Positions 46,424-55,024 of a stretch of DNA of 64,000 nt are shown one piece after another; within the stretch, counting starts at the first letter, position 1; each line of letters opens with the position of its first letter. The translations under genes and the position numbers were made by a program. The notes beneath the pieces are model-generated. The model was not told the DNA's origin, searched no databases, and was given only the letters and a program-made list of their open reading frames with translations. Source of the stretch: Paenibacillus pabuli NBRC 13638 (GTDB lineage: Bacteria; Bacillota; Bacilli; Paenibacillales; Paenibacillaceae). The stretch is from assembly GCF_001514495.1 (NCBI RefSeq), contig NZ_BCNM01000014.1, forward strand, positions 124,001 to 188,000, read 5' to 3'.

Positions 46424-47649
46424 TGCAATATCTCCTTTCTGTTCAAGCGTTCTGGATAAAGATCCTGAATCCCCAGCTCCTCCGAAGTTTTGCCACAAAT
46501 CAAGTCAGCCATGAGTTTTGCCGTAATTGCACTGAGCAGGATTCCATTACGATAATGTCCAAAAGCAGCGAATAAACCCGGGATACTTTCACAAGCCCCT
46601 ATATAGGGCAATCCGTCCGGCGTCGAAGGTCTAACCCCCGCCCAGGCCCGGAGAAAATGGGCTTCCTTCATGCCAGGCACCCAACTTGTTGCAGCTGTAA
46701 TCAGCTTCTGAATTCCCTGAACCGAGACTTTCGTGTCCGTTCTTCCGGGGAGGCTCGTTGCACCGAGCCATACTTCTCCGTTGGCTTTGGGTACAATATA
46801 TATATCCTCCGCATACACCGTTTTGTCAGGTCTGTAACTGACGTGTTGAGATGAGAAATGCACCGCTGCAATCTCTCCTTTCACAGGCAAAACAGGCAAA
46901 CTCAGCCCTACATCCCTCATTAATTCTTCTCCATGTAAACCTGCGGCAACAATGACGTTCTTTGAGGTCATCGTTCCAATGGAAGATCGAATTCCCTGAA
47001 TTCCGTTTAGATTTGCATGCAAATGGACATCCTGTACTCCTTCCAGCACCCTTGCGCCCATGGTTTGAGCCGCTCTGGCAAAAGCCTGCGTGAGATTAAC
47101 AGGAAGAACCTCGCTCTCGGAAGGTCTGTAATATGCACCATACGTATCCCTGTTTAACCATGATGCTTCCTGCTGGACAGCGACACGATCCCACCACATA
47201 TGCTCTGTAGATAAGGTGGACGATCGTTTATTCTTGAAACTGCTGACCTCACTGTATGAACGAAAAGGAGTAATAAATCCATGCTGCTGCAACCCCATTT
47301 CCACTCCGCTAAGCAAACTGATCCGTTCCCTCTGTTCATGTAGTAATGCTCTGCTCTCCCTGGCAAGCCTCGCCATCACGCTATGAGTGAATTCCTCACT
47401 GTCAGCAGCAAGCATCCCGGCGGCTGCACAGGAAGTTCCTCCAGCGATCCGCGCACGCTCAACCAGAAGAACATCATGACCTCGGGTAGCGAGTTCACAT
47501 GCGATGGCACAACCGATAACTCCACCGCCTACAATAATGGTTTCTGCATGAAGCTTGCCTCGAATTTCCGATCCAACGTTACTCCTCGATACTGCTCCTG
47601 GATGAGAAGCTGAACGATTCCCGCTTCGACTTTTTGCTTCATCTCTCAT
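46420..47649 (-). CDS. thiO: Glycine oxidase
   Basis: ThiO oxidises glycine to the iminoacetate used by ThiG. The 409-residue DAAO-family flavoprotein has AETIIVGGGVIGCAIACELATRGHDVLLVER (FAD), GTSCAAAGMLA, and the C-terminal RAWAGVRPSTPDGLPYIG and FGHYRNGILLS. The start at ATG 47649 has a strong AAGGAG site, so a 35-residue Ser/Arg-rich N-terminal extension before the FAD fold seems real. It overlaps thiS by four bases. Confidence 0.93.
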   Translation of the reverse strand: MRDEAKSRSGNRSASHPGAVSRSNVGSEIRGKLHAETIIVGGGVIGCAIACELATRGHDVLLVERARIAGGTSCAAAGMLAADSEEFTHSVMARLARESRALLHEQRERISLLSGVEMGLQQHGFITPFRSYSEVSSFKNKRSSTLSTEHMWWDRVAVQQEASWLNRDTYGAYYRPSESEVLPVNLTQAFARAAQTMGARVLEGVQDVHLHANLNGIQGIRSSIGTMTSKNVIVAAGLHGEELMRDVGLSLPVLPVKGEIAAVHFSSQHVSYRPDKTVYAEDIYIVPKANGEVWLGATSLPGRTDTKVSVQGIQKLITAATSWVPGMKEAHFLRAWAGVRPSTPDGLPYIGACESIPGLFAAFGHYRNGILLSAITAKLMADLICGKTSEELGIQDLYPERLNRKEILH

Positions 47650-47653
47650 GATC

Positions 47654-48325
47654 TCATCTCCTTGGTTCGGCGTACTTCTCTGAATCCGTAATCGCCTGCC
47701 GCAGTGAAGCTGCAGCCAGCTCCGGGTTATTGCTTGACCAAATCGCAGAGATCACCGCAGCCCCTTTAGCGCCAGCAGTTCGAATGGCAGCAATATTCTC
47801 TGTCCCAATCCCACCAATCGCGATCACCGGAATTGAAAGTTTGGAGCATACCTCAGCCAACGAAGCGAGTCCTCTAGGCTCGCAATTTGGCTTACTGGGT
47901 GAGGCATATATATGCCCGTAAAAGAGATAATCCGCTCCCCGTTCTTCTGCAACTTTTGCTTCTTCCAGAGAATGAACCGATACCCCTAGACGAAGCCGAT
48001 CGACTCTCCCCAACTCCTTATCATAACTGCGAATAGCAGCTTGGCCCCAATGCACACCGCCAACCAACCCATGTTGAGCCAACTGACCTGAGCCATTCAT
48101 AATGATTCGGTTAGACGGAACACCTTGCCTTTTCAATGTTTGTGCCCAAAGCATCCGTTGCTTCAGGCTGAGCTGTTTTTCCCGAATGTGAATATAATCG
48201 ACGTACCGCCATATGTCCTTAGCGGTGTTCCAAAAAAGGTCCATATCACCTGTACCTGGTGAAACCACATGCAATTCAAAAGATCGTGTGGTTACATGCT
48301 GATGGAAGATCGCCGTCCTGTTCAC
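47654..48325 (-). CDS. tenI: Thiazole tautomerase TenI
   Basis: TenI, a ThiE-like TIM barrel, isomerises the thiazole phosphate product of ThiG to its aromatic tautomer. Motifs: FELHVVSPG at strand 1, YIHIREKQ, RIIMNGSG, VHSLEEAKVAEERGADYLFYGHIY and IPVIAIGGIGTENI. The substitutions and gene order (with thiO, thiS, thiG) follow TenI rather than ThiE. Start is uncertain: the frame begins inside the riboswitch terminator (48373), which cannot be right; GTG 48325 beside AGAGGAGG is taken, with the TTG before HVVSPG as alternative. Confidence 0.86.
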   Translation of the reverse strand: MNRTAIFHQHVTTRSFELHVVSPGTGDMDLFWNTAKDIWRYVDYIHIREKQLSLKQRMLWAQTLKRQGVPSNRIIMNGSGQLAQHGLVGGVHWGQAAIRSYDKELGRVDRLRLGVSVHSLEEAKVAEERGADYLFYGHIYASPSKPNCEPRGLASLAEVCSKLSIPVIAIGGIGTENIAAIRTAGAKGAAVISAIWSSNNPELAAASLRQAITDSEKYAEPRR

Positions 48326-48362
48326 CCTCCTCTTGCCTAATTTACCTTGATATATAAAAAAC

Positions 48363-48390
48363 AAAAAAGCCACTCCCGTAGGGGAGTGGC
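48363..48390 (-). terminator. Riboswitch-controlled terminator of the thi operon
   Basis: Minus-strand GCCACTCCC-CTAC-GGGAGTGGC followed by TTTTTT. Its 5' arm plus loop is complementary at 12 of 13 positions to the aptamer 3' end (48567-48579), giving a readable terminator/antiterminator switch. Confidence 0.92.
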
Positions 48391-48566
48391 CACGAATTTA
48401 AAATTCATGTATCAGCTGAATGAGCTTCGCACGCGGTTACTCTATGCATGATAATCACAGAACCGATAGTCCTATTGTTATATACACAAGAACTGCATGC
48501 TTGGACTTTGTAGACAATGTCACAATAAAATGAACGATTATTGTTTCTTGTCATTAGCTGAAAGAC

Positions 48567-48660
48567 GCCACTTCCCTACGCTGGTATAATCCAGATCAGG
48601 TGCAAAGGGTCCGGAATCGAATTCTTCCATCTCAGCCGCATCGTGCGGCCCCCCTAGTGT
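48567..48660 (-). ncRNA. TPP riboswitch (THI element)
   Basis: Minus strand begins ACACTAGGGG and holds GCGGCTGAGATGG, GACCCTTTGCACCTGATCTGGATTATACCAGC-type core words (read in pieces: ACCCTTTG, CACCTGATCTGG, TACCAGCGTAGGGAAGTGG). CACT and AGTG close P1. It senses thiamine diphosphate and lies about 175 bases before the operon's terminator. The linker between aptamer and terminator (48391-48566) holds no gene. Confidence 0.97.
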
Positions 48661-48796
48661 TCATATGAAGCTGTAGCCTATGTTACCATAGACACCTTTT
48701 TTTGTCACCGTACATTTCCATTGATTACGCTGCTCATCTATTGCTTTAAGATCAATGTAGTGATTGAACTAGCTGGTTCAATTCTAGGATAACTTA

Positions 48797-50347
48797 CTAT
48801 TGTTTCTCGGACCAAGCCTCAACATCCCATGTTTTGGTTACCCATCCTTCATAGAATTCAGGTTCATGGGATACGAGCAATACCGTACCCTTGAATTCTT
48901 GCAAGGCACGTTTCAACTCTGCTTTGGCTGTCACATCCAAATGGTTGGTCGGCTCATCAAACAAAATCCAGTTGCTTTCACGCATCAGAAGTTTACACAA
49001 ACGAACTTTTGCTTGTTCTCCACCACTAAGCGCGTTAAGGGGACGGGTGATATGCTCATTTTTCAGTCCACAACGTGCGAGATGTCCCCGGACTTCATTC
49101 TGTGTCAGATGGGAAAATTCATTCCATACATCTTCAATTGGGGTAATATTTCCGGCACGTACTTCCTGTTCGAAATAGGCTGTTTCCAGATAATCACCTA
49201 AAAATGTCTTTCCACTAATCGGCGGGACTTTCCCTAGGATGGTCTTCAGCAGTGTTGATTTACCTACACCGTTACATCCGACAATGGCAATTTTCTCGCC
49301 ACGCTCAATCGTCATCGTCATCTTGGGCAGTAATGGATACGAATATCCAATCTCAAAATCAATACCCTCAAAGACAGTTTTGCTGCTCGCCCGAGCATCC
49401 TTGAATTTGAAGGTAGGTTTGGCAGCCTCATCAGGACGGTCAATCCGTTCAATCTTGCCAAGCTGCTTCTCACGGCTCTTGGCACGACCAGAGGTGGAAG
49501 CACGCGCCTTGTTCCGCTGAATAAAATCTTCCTGTTTCTTGATAAATTCCTGCTGTTTCTCATAAGCATCAATATGCTGAGCTTTATTCATATCGGCCAT
49601 TTCAAGAAATTTGTTATAATTGGCTGCATAACGCGTCAATTTGGCAAATTCCAAATGATAAATAACGTTAACGACTTCATTCATAAAATCCGTATCATGC
49701 GAAATCAGAATAAATGCATACGGGTAATCCTTCAGGTAACGCGTCAACCATTCAATGTGTTCCACATCGAGATAGTTCGTGGGCTCATCCAGCAGAAGTG
49801 CAGTCGGCTTCTCCAGCAAAAGCTTGGCCAGCAATACCTTCGTACGTTGACCACCACTAAGCGCGGCCACGTCACGATCCAGACCGATCGCCGACAATCC
49901 GAGTCCATTAGCCATCTCTTCCACTTTCACATCAATCAGATAAAAGTCACCTTGCTCCAACTGTTCCTGAATATCACCCATTTCTTCCAGCAACGATTCG
50001 AGCTTGTCCGGGTCGGCGTCTGCCATCTGATCTGTAATGGACATCATTTCTTTTTCCAACTCAAGCAAAGGCAGGAACGCGTCTTTCAACACGTCACGAA
50101 TCGTTTTTCCAGGCGTGAGCTTGGTATGCTGATCCAGATATCCATATCGAACTTTGGGGGTCCATTCAACCTTCCCTTCGTCCTTCAGCAATTTTCCGGT
50201 AAGGATGTTCATCAGTGTGGACTTGCCCACACCATTTGCACCAACAAGGCCTACACGCTCTCCGGCGAGTAAACGAAAAGATACATTTTTAAATAATGTG
50301 CGATCTCCAAAATTGTGACTCACATTCTCTACTGACAATAAACTCAT
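48797..50347 (-). CDS. ABC-F family ATPase (YkpA/YbiT-like)
   Basis: A 516-residue soluble protein with two ABC domains and no membrane part, of the ABC-F translation-factor class that acts at the ribosome E site. Domain 1: GANGVGKST, LSGGQRTKVLLAKLL, LLLDEPTNYLD. The linker (about 235-300; EKQQEFIKKQEDFIQRNKA) is the P-site tRNA interaction motif. Domain 2: GCNGVGKST, LSGGEQAKVRLCKLL, LFDEPTNHLD. This fits the YkpA/YbiT group rather than antibiotic-resistance ABC-Fs, but resistance is not excluded. A TAGGAG site precedes ATG. Confidence 0.93.
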   Translation of the reverse strand: MSLLSVENVSHNFGDRTLFKNVSFRLLAGERVGLVGANGVGKSTLMNILTGKLLKDEGKVEWTPKVRYGYLDQHTKLTPGKTIRDVLKDAFLPLLELEKEMMSITDQMADADPDKLESLLEEMGDIQEQLEQGDFYLIDVKVEEMANGLGLSAIGLDRDVAALSGGQRTKVLLAKLLLEKPTALLLDEPTNYLDVEHIEWLTRYLKDYPYAFILISHDTDFMNEVVNVIYHLEFAKLTRYAANYNKFLEMADMNKAQHIDAYEKQQEFIKKQEDFIQRNKARASTSGRAKSREKQLGKIERIDRPDEAAKPTFKFKDARASSKTVFEGIDFEIGYSYPLLPKMTMTIERGEKIAIVGCNGVGKSTLLKTILGKVPPISGKTFLGDYLETAYFEQEVRAGNITPIEDVWNEFSHLTQNEVRGHLARCGLKNEHITRPLNALSGGEQAKVRLCKLLMRESNWILFDEPTNHLDVTAKAELKRALQEFKGTVLLVSHEPEFYEGWVTKTWDVEAWSEKQ

Positions 50348-50478
50348 AAGATGAGGTTGCTCCTATCTATTGGACATTACTATCGTTCCGAAACCCTATT
50401 TTAGCACAGGTGTCGCCTTTTCTGAAAGTAATGTAAACATCTCATGCAACCTCGCTTTCATATTACAAACAACCTGCC

Positions 50479-51462
50479 CTAATTTATGGAACAGTTATAC
50501 TCAAAATAACCTTGCCTCGCCGCTTGTTTCGCATCTGTAAACACTTCTTCGGCCCTGTAACTATTGTCACATGTGGAGGGATAATAATATTTGATTCCAC
50601 TTACCGGATCAACTCCGCCAATGATCGCTGTTTTCTTGACCAGTCTACCACCTCCAATGGCATAATTATTAATCTTTTCGTTCCCTACAGGTATCCCCTG
50701 AATAAAGGCCATAAGCCCCGTATCATCAATTGAATTGTACCAATCTTCTTGAGAAATCAAAGGCATGGTAAAGGTGTAGGACACGCCGTTTCGTCTTGCA
50801 AACTCATTATGCCTGTTGATAACCTCTGCCAAATCTTCCTGTACACTTGTTACGATCCGGGTTCGTCTGACCTGTTCAAAGAGCTCGGCATTCTGAAGCA
50901 GAGGGATTTGCGTGCTGGAGGCCAATTCTTTCTGGAAGCCTTCCACCCATTTGCCCAAGCCTGCATCATAGGCATACACATACCCATCGAGCGTGAAGTT
51001 CATACTGCTGCCATTTGAATCAGAATATGTATAAGGTTTCTTGGGGCTCCAAACGTGCCGGAATGACTCTTCAAGCTTTCCCGTCAATTCTGTTTCGTTT
51101 GCCAAAATATAATAACCGTCATAATCCAGTACAACTATCGCAGGTATGTAATTAAACATGGCCTTTGTCGCGGCAGGATCATCCTGAATCCCCATATTTA
51201 GCGCCATTGTTTGGGTAAACGTAAGTAATGCAAGCTCTTTGTCCGCTTTTACAAATTTGGTTGAATCATACCCCGCTTCATCGTTTTGTTTCTCATTTTG
51301 ATGCATCACCGCTCCTGCATCCATGACTGCCGTCTGAAGTGCCGCCCTGTATCGATCGCTTAAATATTGAGCCTCTCGGGCACTATCGGTATGGTGAGAT
51401 ATAACCCAGAAAATAGGTAAAAAGATAAGCACAAACACAATGGAAAGTTCAGTAATCTTCAT
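50479..51462 (-). CDS. Pilin-like membrane-anchored protein of the Tad-like operon
   Basis: A 327-residue protein anchored by one N-terminal helix (MKITELSIVFVLIFLPIFWVI) with no cleavage site seen. Glu5 is at the place of the conserved Glu of mature type IV pilins, though there is no leader. The large outer part (about 30-327) has ALNMGIQDDPAATKAMFNYIPAIVVLDYDGYYI and ends FEYNCSIN; two cysteines (Cys305 region and near the end) could pair. Not recognised otherwise. The ATG follows GGAGG and the gene overlaps its upstream neighbour by 14 bases. Last gene of the operon; probably a TadE-like minor subunit or surface tip. Confidence 0.7.
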   Translation of the reverse strand: MKITELSIVFVLIFLPIFWVISHHTDSAREAQYLSDRYRAALQTAVMDAGAVMHQNEKQNDEAGYDSTKFVKADKELALLTFTQTMALNMGIQDDPAATKAMFNYIPAIVVLDYDGYYILANETELTGKLEESFRHVWSPKKPYTYSDSNGSSMNFTLDGYVYAYDAGLGKWVEGFQKELASSTQIPLLQNAELFEQVRRTRIVTSVQEDLAEVINRHNEFARRNGVSYTFTMPLISQEDWYNSIDDTGLMAFIQGIPVGNEKINNYAIGGGRLVKKTAIIGGVDPVSGIKYYYPSTCDNSYRAEEVFTDAKQAARQGYFEYNCSIN

Positions 51463-52000
51463 TGAGAACCATACCTCCATATGTGGTAAAGACGGCTGCT
51501 GCCTGGGCAGACCCATTCAACCACTCACGAATCAGCATGGCAGGTGTACGATTTGTATTTTTAACGGTCACCGTGAAGAAATCCCCCATCACAAGTGTAT
51601 ATCTGCGCCCGGGATCATCAGAAGCCAGCACACCTGACGATGGAAATAGCTTTGCTTTAATCTGAGCTGAATAATAGCCATCCTGTACGATCTCATAAGT
51701 TCCAGAAAATGTACTGTGATCCAGCGGATCAGAATAATGAGGTACATACTTTTTATGTAAATGTTCCATGGAAACTTCATATGAATTACCAGTCCTAGCC
51801 ATCTGTTCTTCGAACTCTGCATACATGCCAGGGGAAATGTATCCCTTTGTTCTGACTGCATCAACAAAACGTGTAACATTCTGTACAACGGTCATTCGAG
51901 CCATGTCATCCTGCCGATCAGCTGTCTCTGCTGCGGGATATACATACAGCAATACGACTGCCAGAAGAACGGCAAGCAGCTTGGATGCGGCATTAATCAA
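51449..52000 (-). CDS. Small pilin-like membrane protein of the Tad-like operon
   Basis: A 183-residue protein with one N-terminal hydrophobic helix (INAASKLLAVLLAVVLLYVYP) and an outer domain without known motifs, containing TRFVDAVRTKGYISPGMYAEFEEQMA, which recalls the region after the helix in TadE/F-like pseudopilins. The TTG at 52000 lies ten bases after AAGGAGG; the open frame to 52021 runs through that site and is rejected. It overlaps genes on both sides. Function inferred only from size, topology and place. Confidence 0.65.
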   Translation of the reverse strand: MINAASKLLAVLLAVVLLYVYPAAETADRQDDMARMTVVQNVTRFVDAVRTKGYISPGMYAEFEEQMARTGNSYEVSMEHLHKKYVPHYSDPLDHSTFSGTYEIVQDGYYSAQIKAKLFPSSGVLASDDPGRRYTLVMGDFFTVTVKNTNRTPAMLIREWLNGSAQAAAVFTTYGGMVLNEDY

Positions 52001-52398
52001 GGTATACTGGCCTCCTTCCAAAACGCAATCTTCAGCACTTCGCCAGTCTCATTTCTAATGAACTCAGGTCTGTACGATGCAGCAAGTTGGACAGGGATAG
52101 TCACTGTTCTATTTAAAAGGGGATCAATGATATAGGCTTTCCCATCTACCTCCACGCTGATCGTTGTCCCTGTCATCTGTCTTACCGTATGTATTACTTC
52201 AGCGCCACTGTAACGTTCAGGCTGGCTTATGTGCAAAGTTGTATTTAGTCGTCCTTCCATGTTTGCAGTGGTCTGCATCATGTGGTTCAATGCCTCTGAT
52301 AAAACCTTGACATTTTGCTGCCCGTACAGGCAGGCTGTCACAAACAGGACAACCGCCGTACAGAACAACATGAACTGCTGCGTATTCTGGGACATCAT
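51997..52398 (-). CDS. Small pilin-like membrane protein of the Tad-like operon
   Basis: A 133-residue protein with one N-terminal helix (MLFCTAVVLFVTACLYGQQ) followed by a β-rich outer domain (TISVEVDGKAYIIDP, TVTIPVQL). No family is recognised. The cysteine in VTACLYG is not a convincing lipobox because the helix is too near the N terminus and the +2 context is unusual, but lipidation cannot be ruled out. GGAG precedes the ATG. It lies 13 bases after the 161-residue gene and four bases over the start of the next. Confidence 0.65.
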   Translation of the reverse strand: MMSQNTQQFMLFCTAVVLFVTACLYGQQNVKVLSEALNHMMQTTANMEGRLNTTLHISQPERYSGAEVIHTVRQMTGTTISVEVDGKAYIIDPLLNRTVTIPVQLAASYRPEFIRNETGEVLKIAFWKEASIP

Positions 52399-52411
52399 TA
52401 ACCAACTCCTA

Positions 52412-52897
52412 TCAGGATTGCTGGAAAATAAGCCCTCTTACCACATTGGATCTGTCTTTTACGATAACCGCTTTGAATTTACCACTTGGATTGACATATT
52501 GGTTGTCTTTTTCACTCATGGTTTGATTAATAACACCCACTTTATCATCTGGAGAAATGACAGAACCATAATCTGCATTATTGAGATCCTGGGAGATATT
52601 CAACTGATTACCATACCATTGACCTCCCTTATTTTTACCTGTAATAACCTGAATTCCAAACTGATCCTTGTCCGCATATTTACGCAATGCGTTGGTTACC
52701 TGTGATCCACTAATGGTTGTTCCGTCATACACCGTAAAAGCAGCCTGGGACAACTCGGTTTGGATATCAGCAAAATTGTTTTGCGCCGTTTTGGTTGCCT
52801 CCTGAGCCGAAATAAATAACAGGACCACAATCGTAATAAGGGCGATGGTCAGAAAAATTCCTGCTGCCACCTTTAGAGCGCTTGATGCATTGTTCAT
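52412..52897 (-). CDS. Probable major pilin-like subunit of the Tad-like operon
   Basis: A 161-residue protein: short polar start MNNASSALKV, one helix (AAGIFLTIALITIVVLLFI), then a soluble domain with SAQEATKTAQNNFADIQTELSQ as a continuing helix and a β-rich end. The helix-then-globule plan is that of pilins, but I see no class III or type IV leader and no Gly-x4-Glu. AGGAGG lies eight bases before the ATG. It comes directly after the platform gene, the usual spot for structural subunits. Database entries may carry unrelated names; treat function as inferred. Confidence 0.68.
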   Translation of the reverse strand: MNNASSALKVAAGIFLTIALITIVVLLFISAQEATKTAQNNFADIQTELSQAAFTVYDGTTISGSQVTNALRKYADKDQFGIQVITGKNKGGQWYGNQLNISQDLNNADYGSVISPDDKVGVINQTMSEKDNQYVNPSGKFKAVIVKDRSNVVRGLIFQQS

Positions 52898-52957
52898 GAT
52901 AAATCCTCCTAAAATGATTAGTTTTTAATATGTTTCAGACTATTACACAAGTGGAAA

Positions 52958-55024
52958 TTACAGTTTCTGAATCTGTTCATAATAGATGTTCATTTGCAAG
53001 AAACTCATGCCAACCAGCGGAATGACCAGGTAGAGAAAGATCAGGGCATACATCGGTGTAAATCCGATCATCCTTCCCCATGAAGCTTTCACATCAATCA
53101 TCTTTGTATATTCCTGCTTCCGTTGTTCGAAGTAAAAGGCCATCATGCTGTCTAAATCATCAAAAGCTTCCCGAATTGAAATTTTCCCAAGGGCGAGTTG
53201 CAGTTTATCAACCAGTCGCTGAAATTCAGGCAGACCTGCATCTTCTTTTAGTTGCTCGAGGGCATGCTCCGGCCCATGCTCAAAGTGCAGCAGGCATTTC
53301 TGCAGGGGTCTTTTGAATATAACTGCAAATCGATTTAGCCATTCCAAGATCTCCTCGACAGACATACGGTCCATTTCCCGCAAGATCGATATAACGGTCT
53401 GAAACTGATAGATTTCATGCCTAATGTCCATACTGCGCATTTTGCGCTGGAACATCATGAGCCAGATCGGCATGTGATAACCTGCTAAACCTGTCATGAC
53501 TGCTATCATCAGCTCCCACCAGTGGAGATATTGTTTGTTGTACACCTCCAGCTTCTGCATAATGCGTGCGATGGTCTCAGTCTGTGAATCATGATCCATC
53601 TGTATGGGATTCAGGGCTTGCAAAGCATTGGATATTTCATCATAAGTTGCTCCCCGCTTCATTTTGATGCTCTCCAGTACGGCTTGATCAAGACTTGTCT
53701 TTTCCGTAGCCTGCTTCAATTCCGAATCTCCCATTGCGCCAAACATTCGGTCGTCTCTCACAGGATCATGTAATATGTGATTTCGTTCTACCTGATGCAG
53801 CAGCAAGATACAGCCGATAGTCAGGACAAAACAACTTGCAAATAACATCAACCTTCGTAAAGCCAGACATTCGTATTTTAGCTCCGAGCTACTTTCACGC
53901 ATCAGTCTTATCGTTTGACTGTAGTTGGTGCTGCCAGGTTTGGCCGCGAACATCATCGCAACTTTCCGAAGGAATGTCTGCCTGTACAGAAACTGATCGA
54001 GCCTGGAGTGTCTGCGCCCTGTTCGATACCGCGTTTCATCATATTGCTGAAGTCTTTGCAGGAGCATGTAAGCAAGGATAATAATGACGTAGATCGATAT
54101 TTTGGTTACAAACCCGATCTTACTTCGGTAGAATTCATCCATTGTGGGAAAACTTCCTCTGGCCCAACGTTCAATAGGTGCTGTGAAGAGAACAGGGGCT
54201 AGGGCAATAATGTTCAATCCTTTTAAAAGATAATCCAGTTTGTCCCGCCGTAAAATTTCCAGGTGAATTTCCTGTGTCAGATTCCCGAGACCTTTCAAGT
54301 AGATTGAACCCTGTGCTCTGTCTTTGTCCCCAAACTCCATCACCATATATGAAATCCCTGCGAAACCTTTAAGAAAACGATTAGGAGCAATTTCATAGTA
54401 TCTTTCTAAAGCTTCGTTAGGATCTGGTGAAGTCAATGCCTCATAAATCAGTAGTACTTGCTCTGAAGCTTCTCCTTTGCCCGCTTCAGCTGCTTCATAC
54501 AACGCTTCCTCAACCATCCCATGCTGATGATACCGATGTCTCACGTCGGCAAACAGATCCAGCATCTGCATCAACAATCGCTTTTCCATACGATTCAGAC
54601 ACATATCGAGTACAAGACTGTTCAGAACTACAGCACAGAGTACAGACAGTATGACAAAGGCGATACCCGGCTGCATAAGGAAAAGGATCACACTGATGCT
54701 TCCGTATCCTCCGAGGATAATCACAACCACATTCATGGTCATTCGCCTTAAAGCTGGTTCGTCGCCAACATGCCGGAATGAGACTCGCTTCTGCACTTGT
54801 AAAATATAAGCAGAAAGCAGCGGCACTTTCGCACCCCATCGATAGCACTGTAACAGGAACGTTCCCCATCGCAGCGTCCGATTTCTGTTCAGCGTATCCA
54901 TCTCTATGGATCTATTTGCAGTGTCACCTCCTCTATGACGTAACAGATTCAGCACAAGCAGCGTAATCATCAGACCACCTGCGCATATCCCTAACATCAA
55001 AAGAAGAATCAGCTTAACGGTCAT
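52958..55024 (-). CDS. Fused TadB-TadC-like platform protein
   Basis: A 688-residue membrane protein that seems to contain two type II secretion F (T2SF)-like halves. Half one (about 60-320): helices near 95-145, then a cytoplasmic helical domain LMQMLDLFADVRHRYHQHGMVEEALYEAAEAG, and helices near 265 and 305. Half two (about 360-688): helices near 395 and 500, cytoplasmic QFQTVISILREMDRMSVEEILEWLNRFAVIFKRPL, and a last helix IGFTPMYALIFLYLVIPLVGM. Normal Tad systems split these as TadB and TadC. The ATG at 55024 is used; GTG 55033 opens the frame. It overlaps tadA by 11 bases. Confidence 0.75.
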   Translation of the reverse strand: MTVKLILLLMLGICAGGLMITLLVLNLLRHRGGDTANRSIEMDTLNRNRTLRWGTFLLQCYRWGAKVPLLSAYILQVQKRVSFRHVGDEPALRRMTMNVVVIILGGYGSISVILFLMQPGIAFVILSVLCAVVLNSLVLDMCLNRMEKRLLMQMLDLFADVRHRYHQHGMVEEALYEAAEAGKGEASEQVLLIYEALTSPDPNEALERYYEIAPNRFLKGFAGISYMVMEFGDKDRAQGSIYLKGLGNLTQEIHLEILRRDKLDYLLKGLNIIALAPVLFTAPIERWARGSFPTMDEFYRSKIGFVTKISIYVIIILAYMLLQRLQQYDETRYRTGRRHSRLDQFLYRQTFLRKVAMMFAAKPGSTNYSQTIRLMRESSSELKYECLALRRLMLFASCFVLTIGCILLLHQVERNHILHDPVRDDRMFGAMGDSELKQATEKTSLDQAVLESIKMKRGATYDEISNALQALNPIQMDHDSQTETIARIMQKLEVYNKQYLHWWELMIAVMTGLAGYHMPIWLMMFQRKMRSMDIRHEIYQFQTVISILREMDRMSVEEILEWLNRFAVIFKRPLQKCLLHFEHGPEHALEQLKEDAGLPEFQRLVDKLQLALGKISIREAFDDLDSMMAFYFEQRKQEYTKMIDVKASWGRMIGFTPMYALIFLYLVIPLVGMSFLQMNIYYEQIQKL

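Noticed and set aside
48763-48782. ATTGAAC-TAGCTG-GTTCAAT hairpin after the ABC-F gene as terminator
   Set aside because: Stem is AT-rich and there is no T run on the minus strand; left unannotated.
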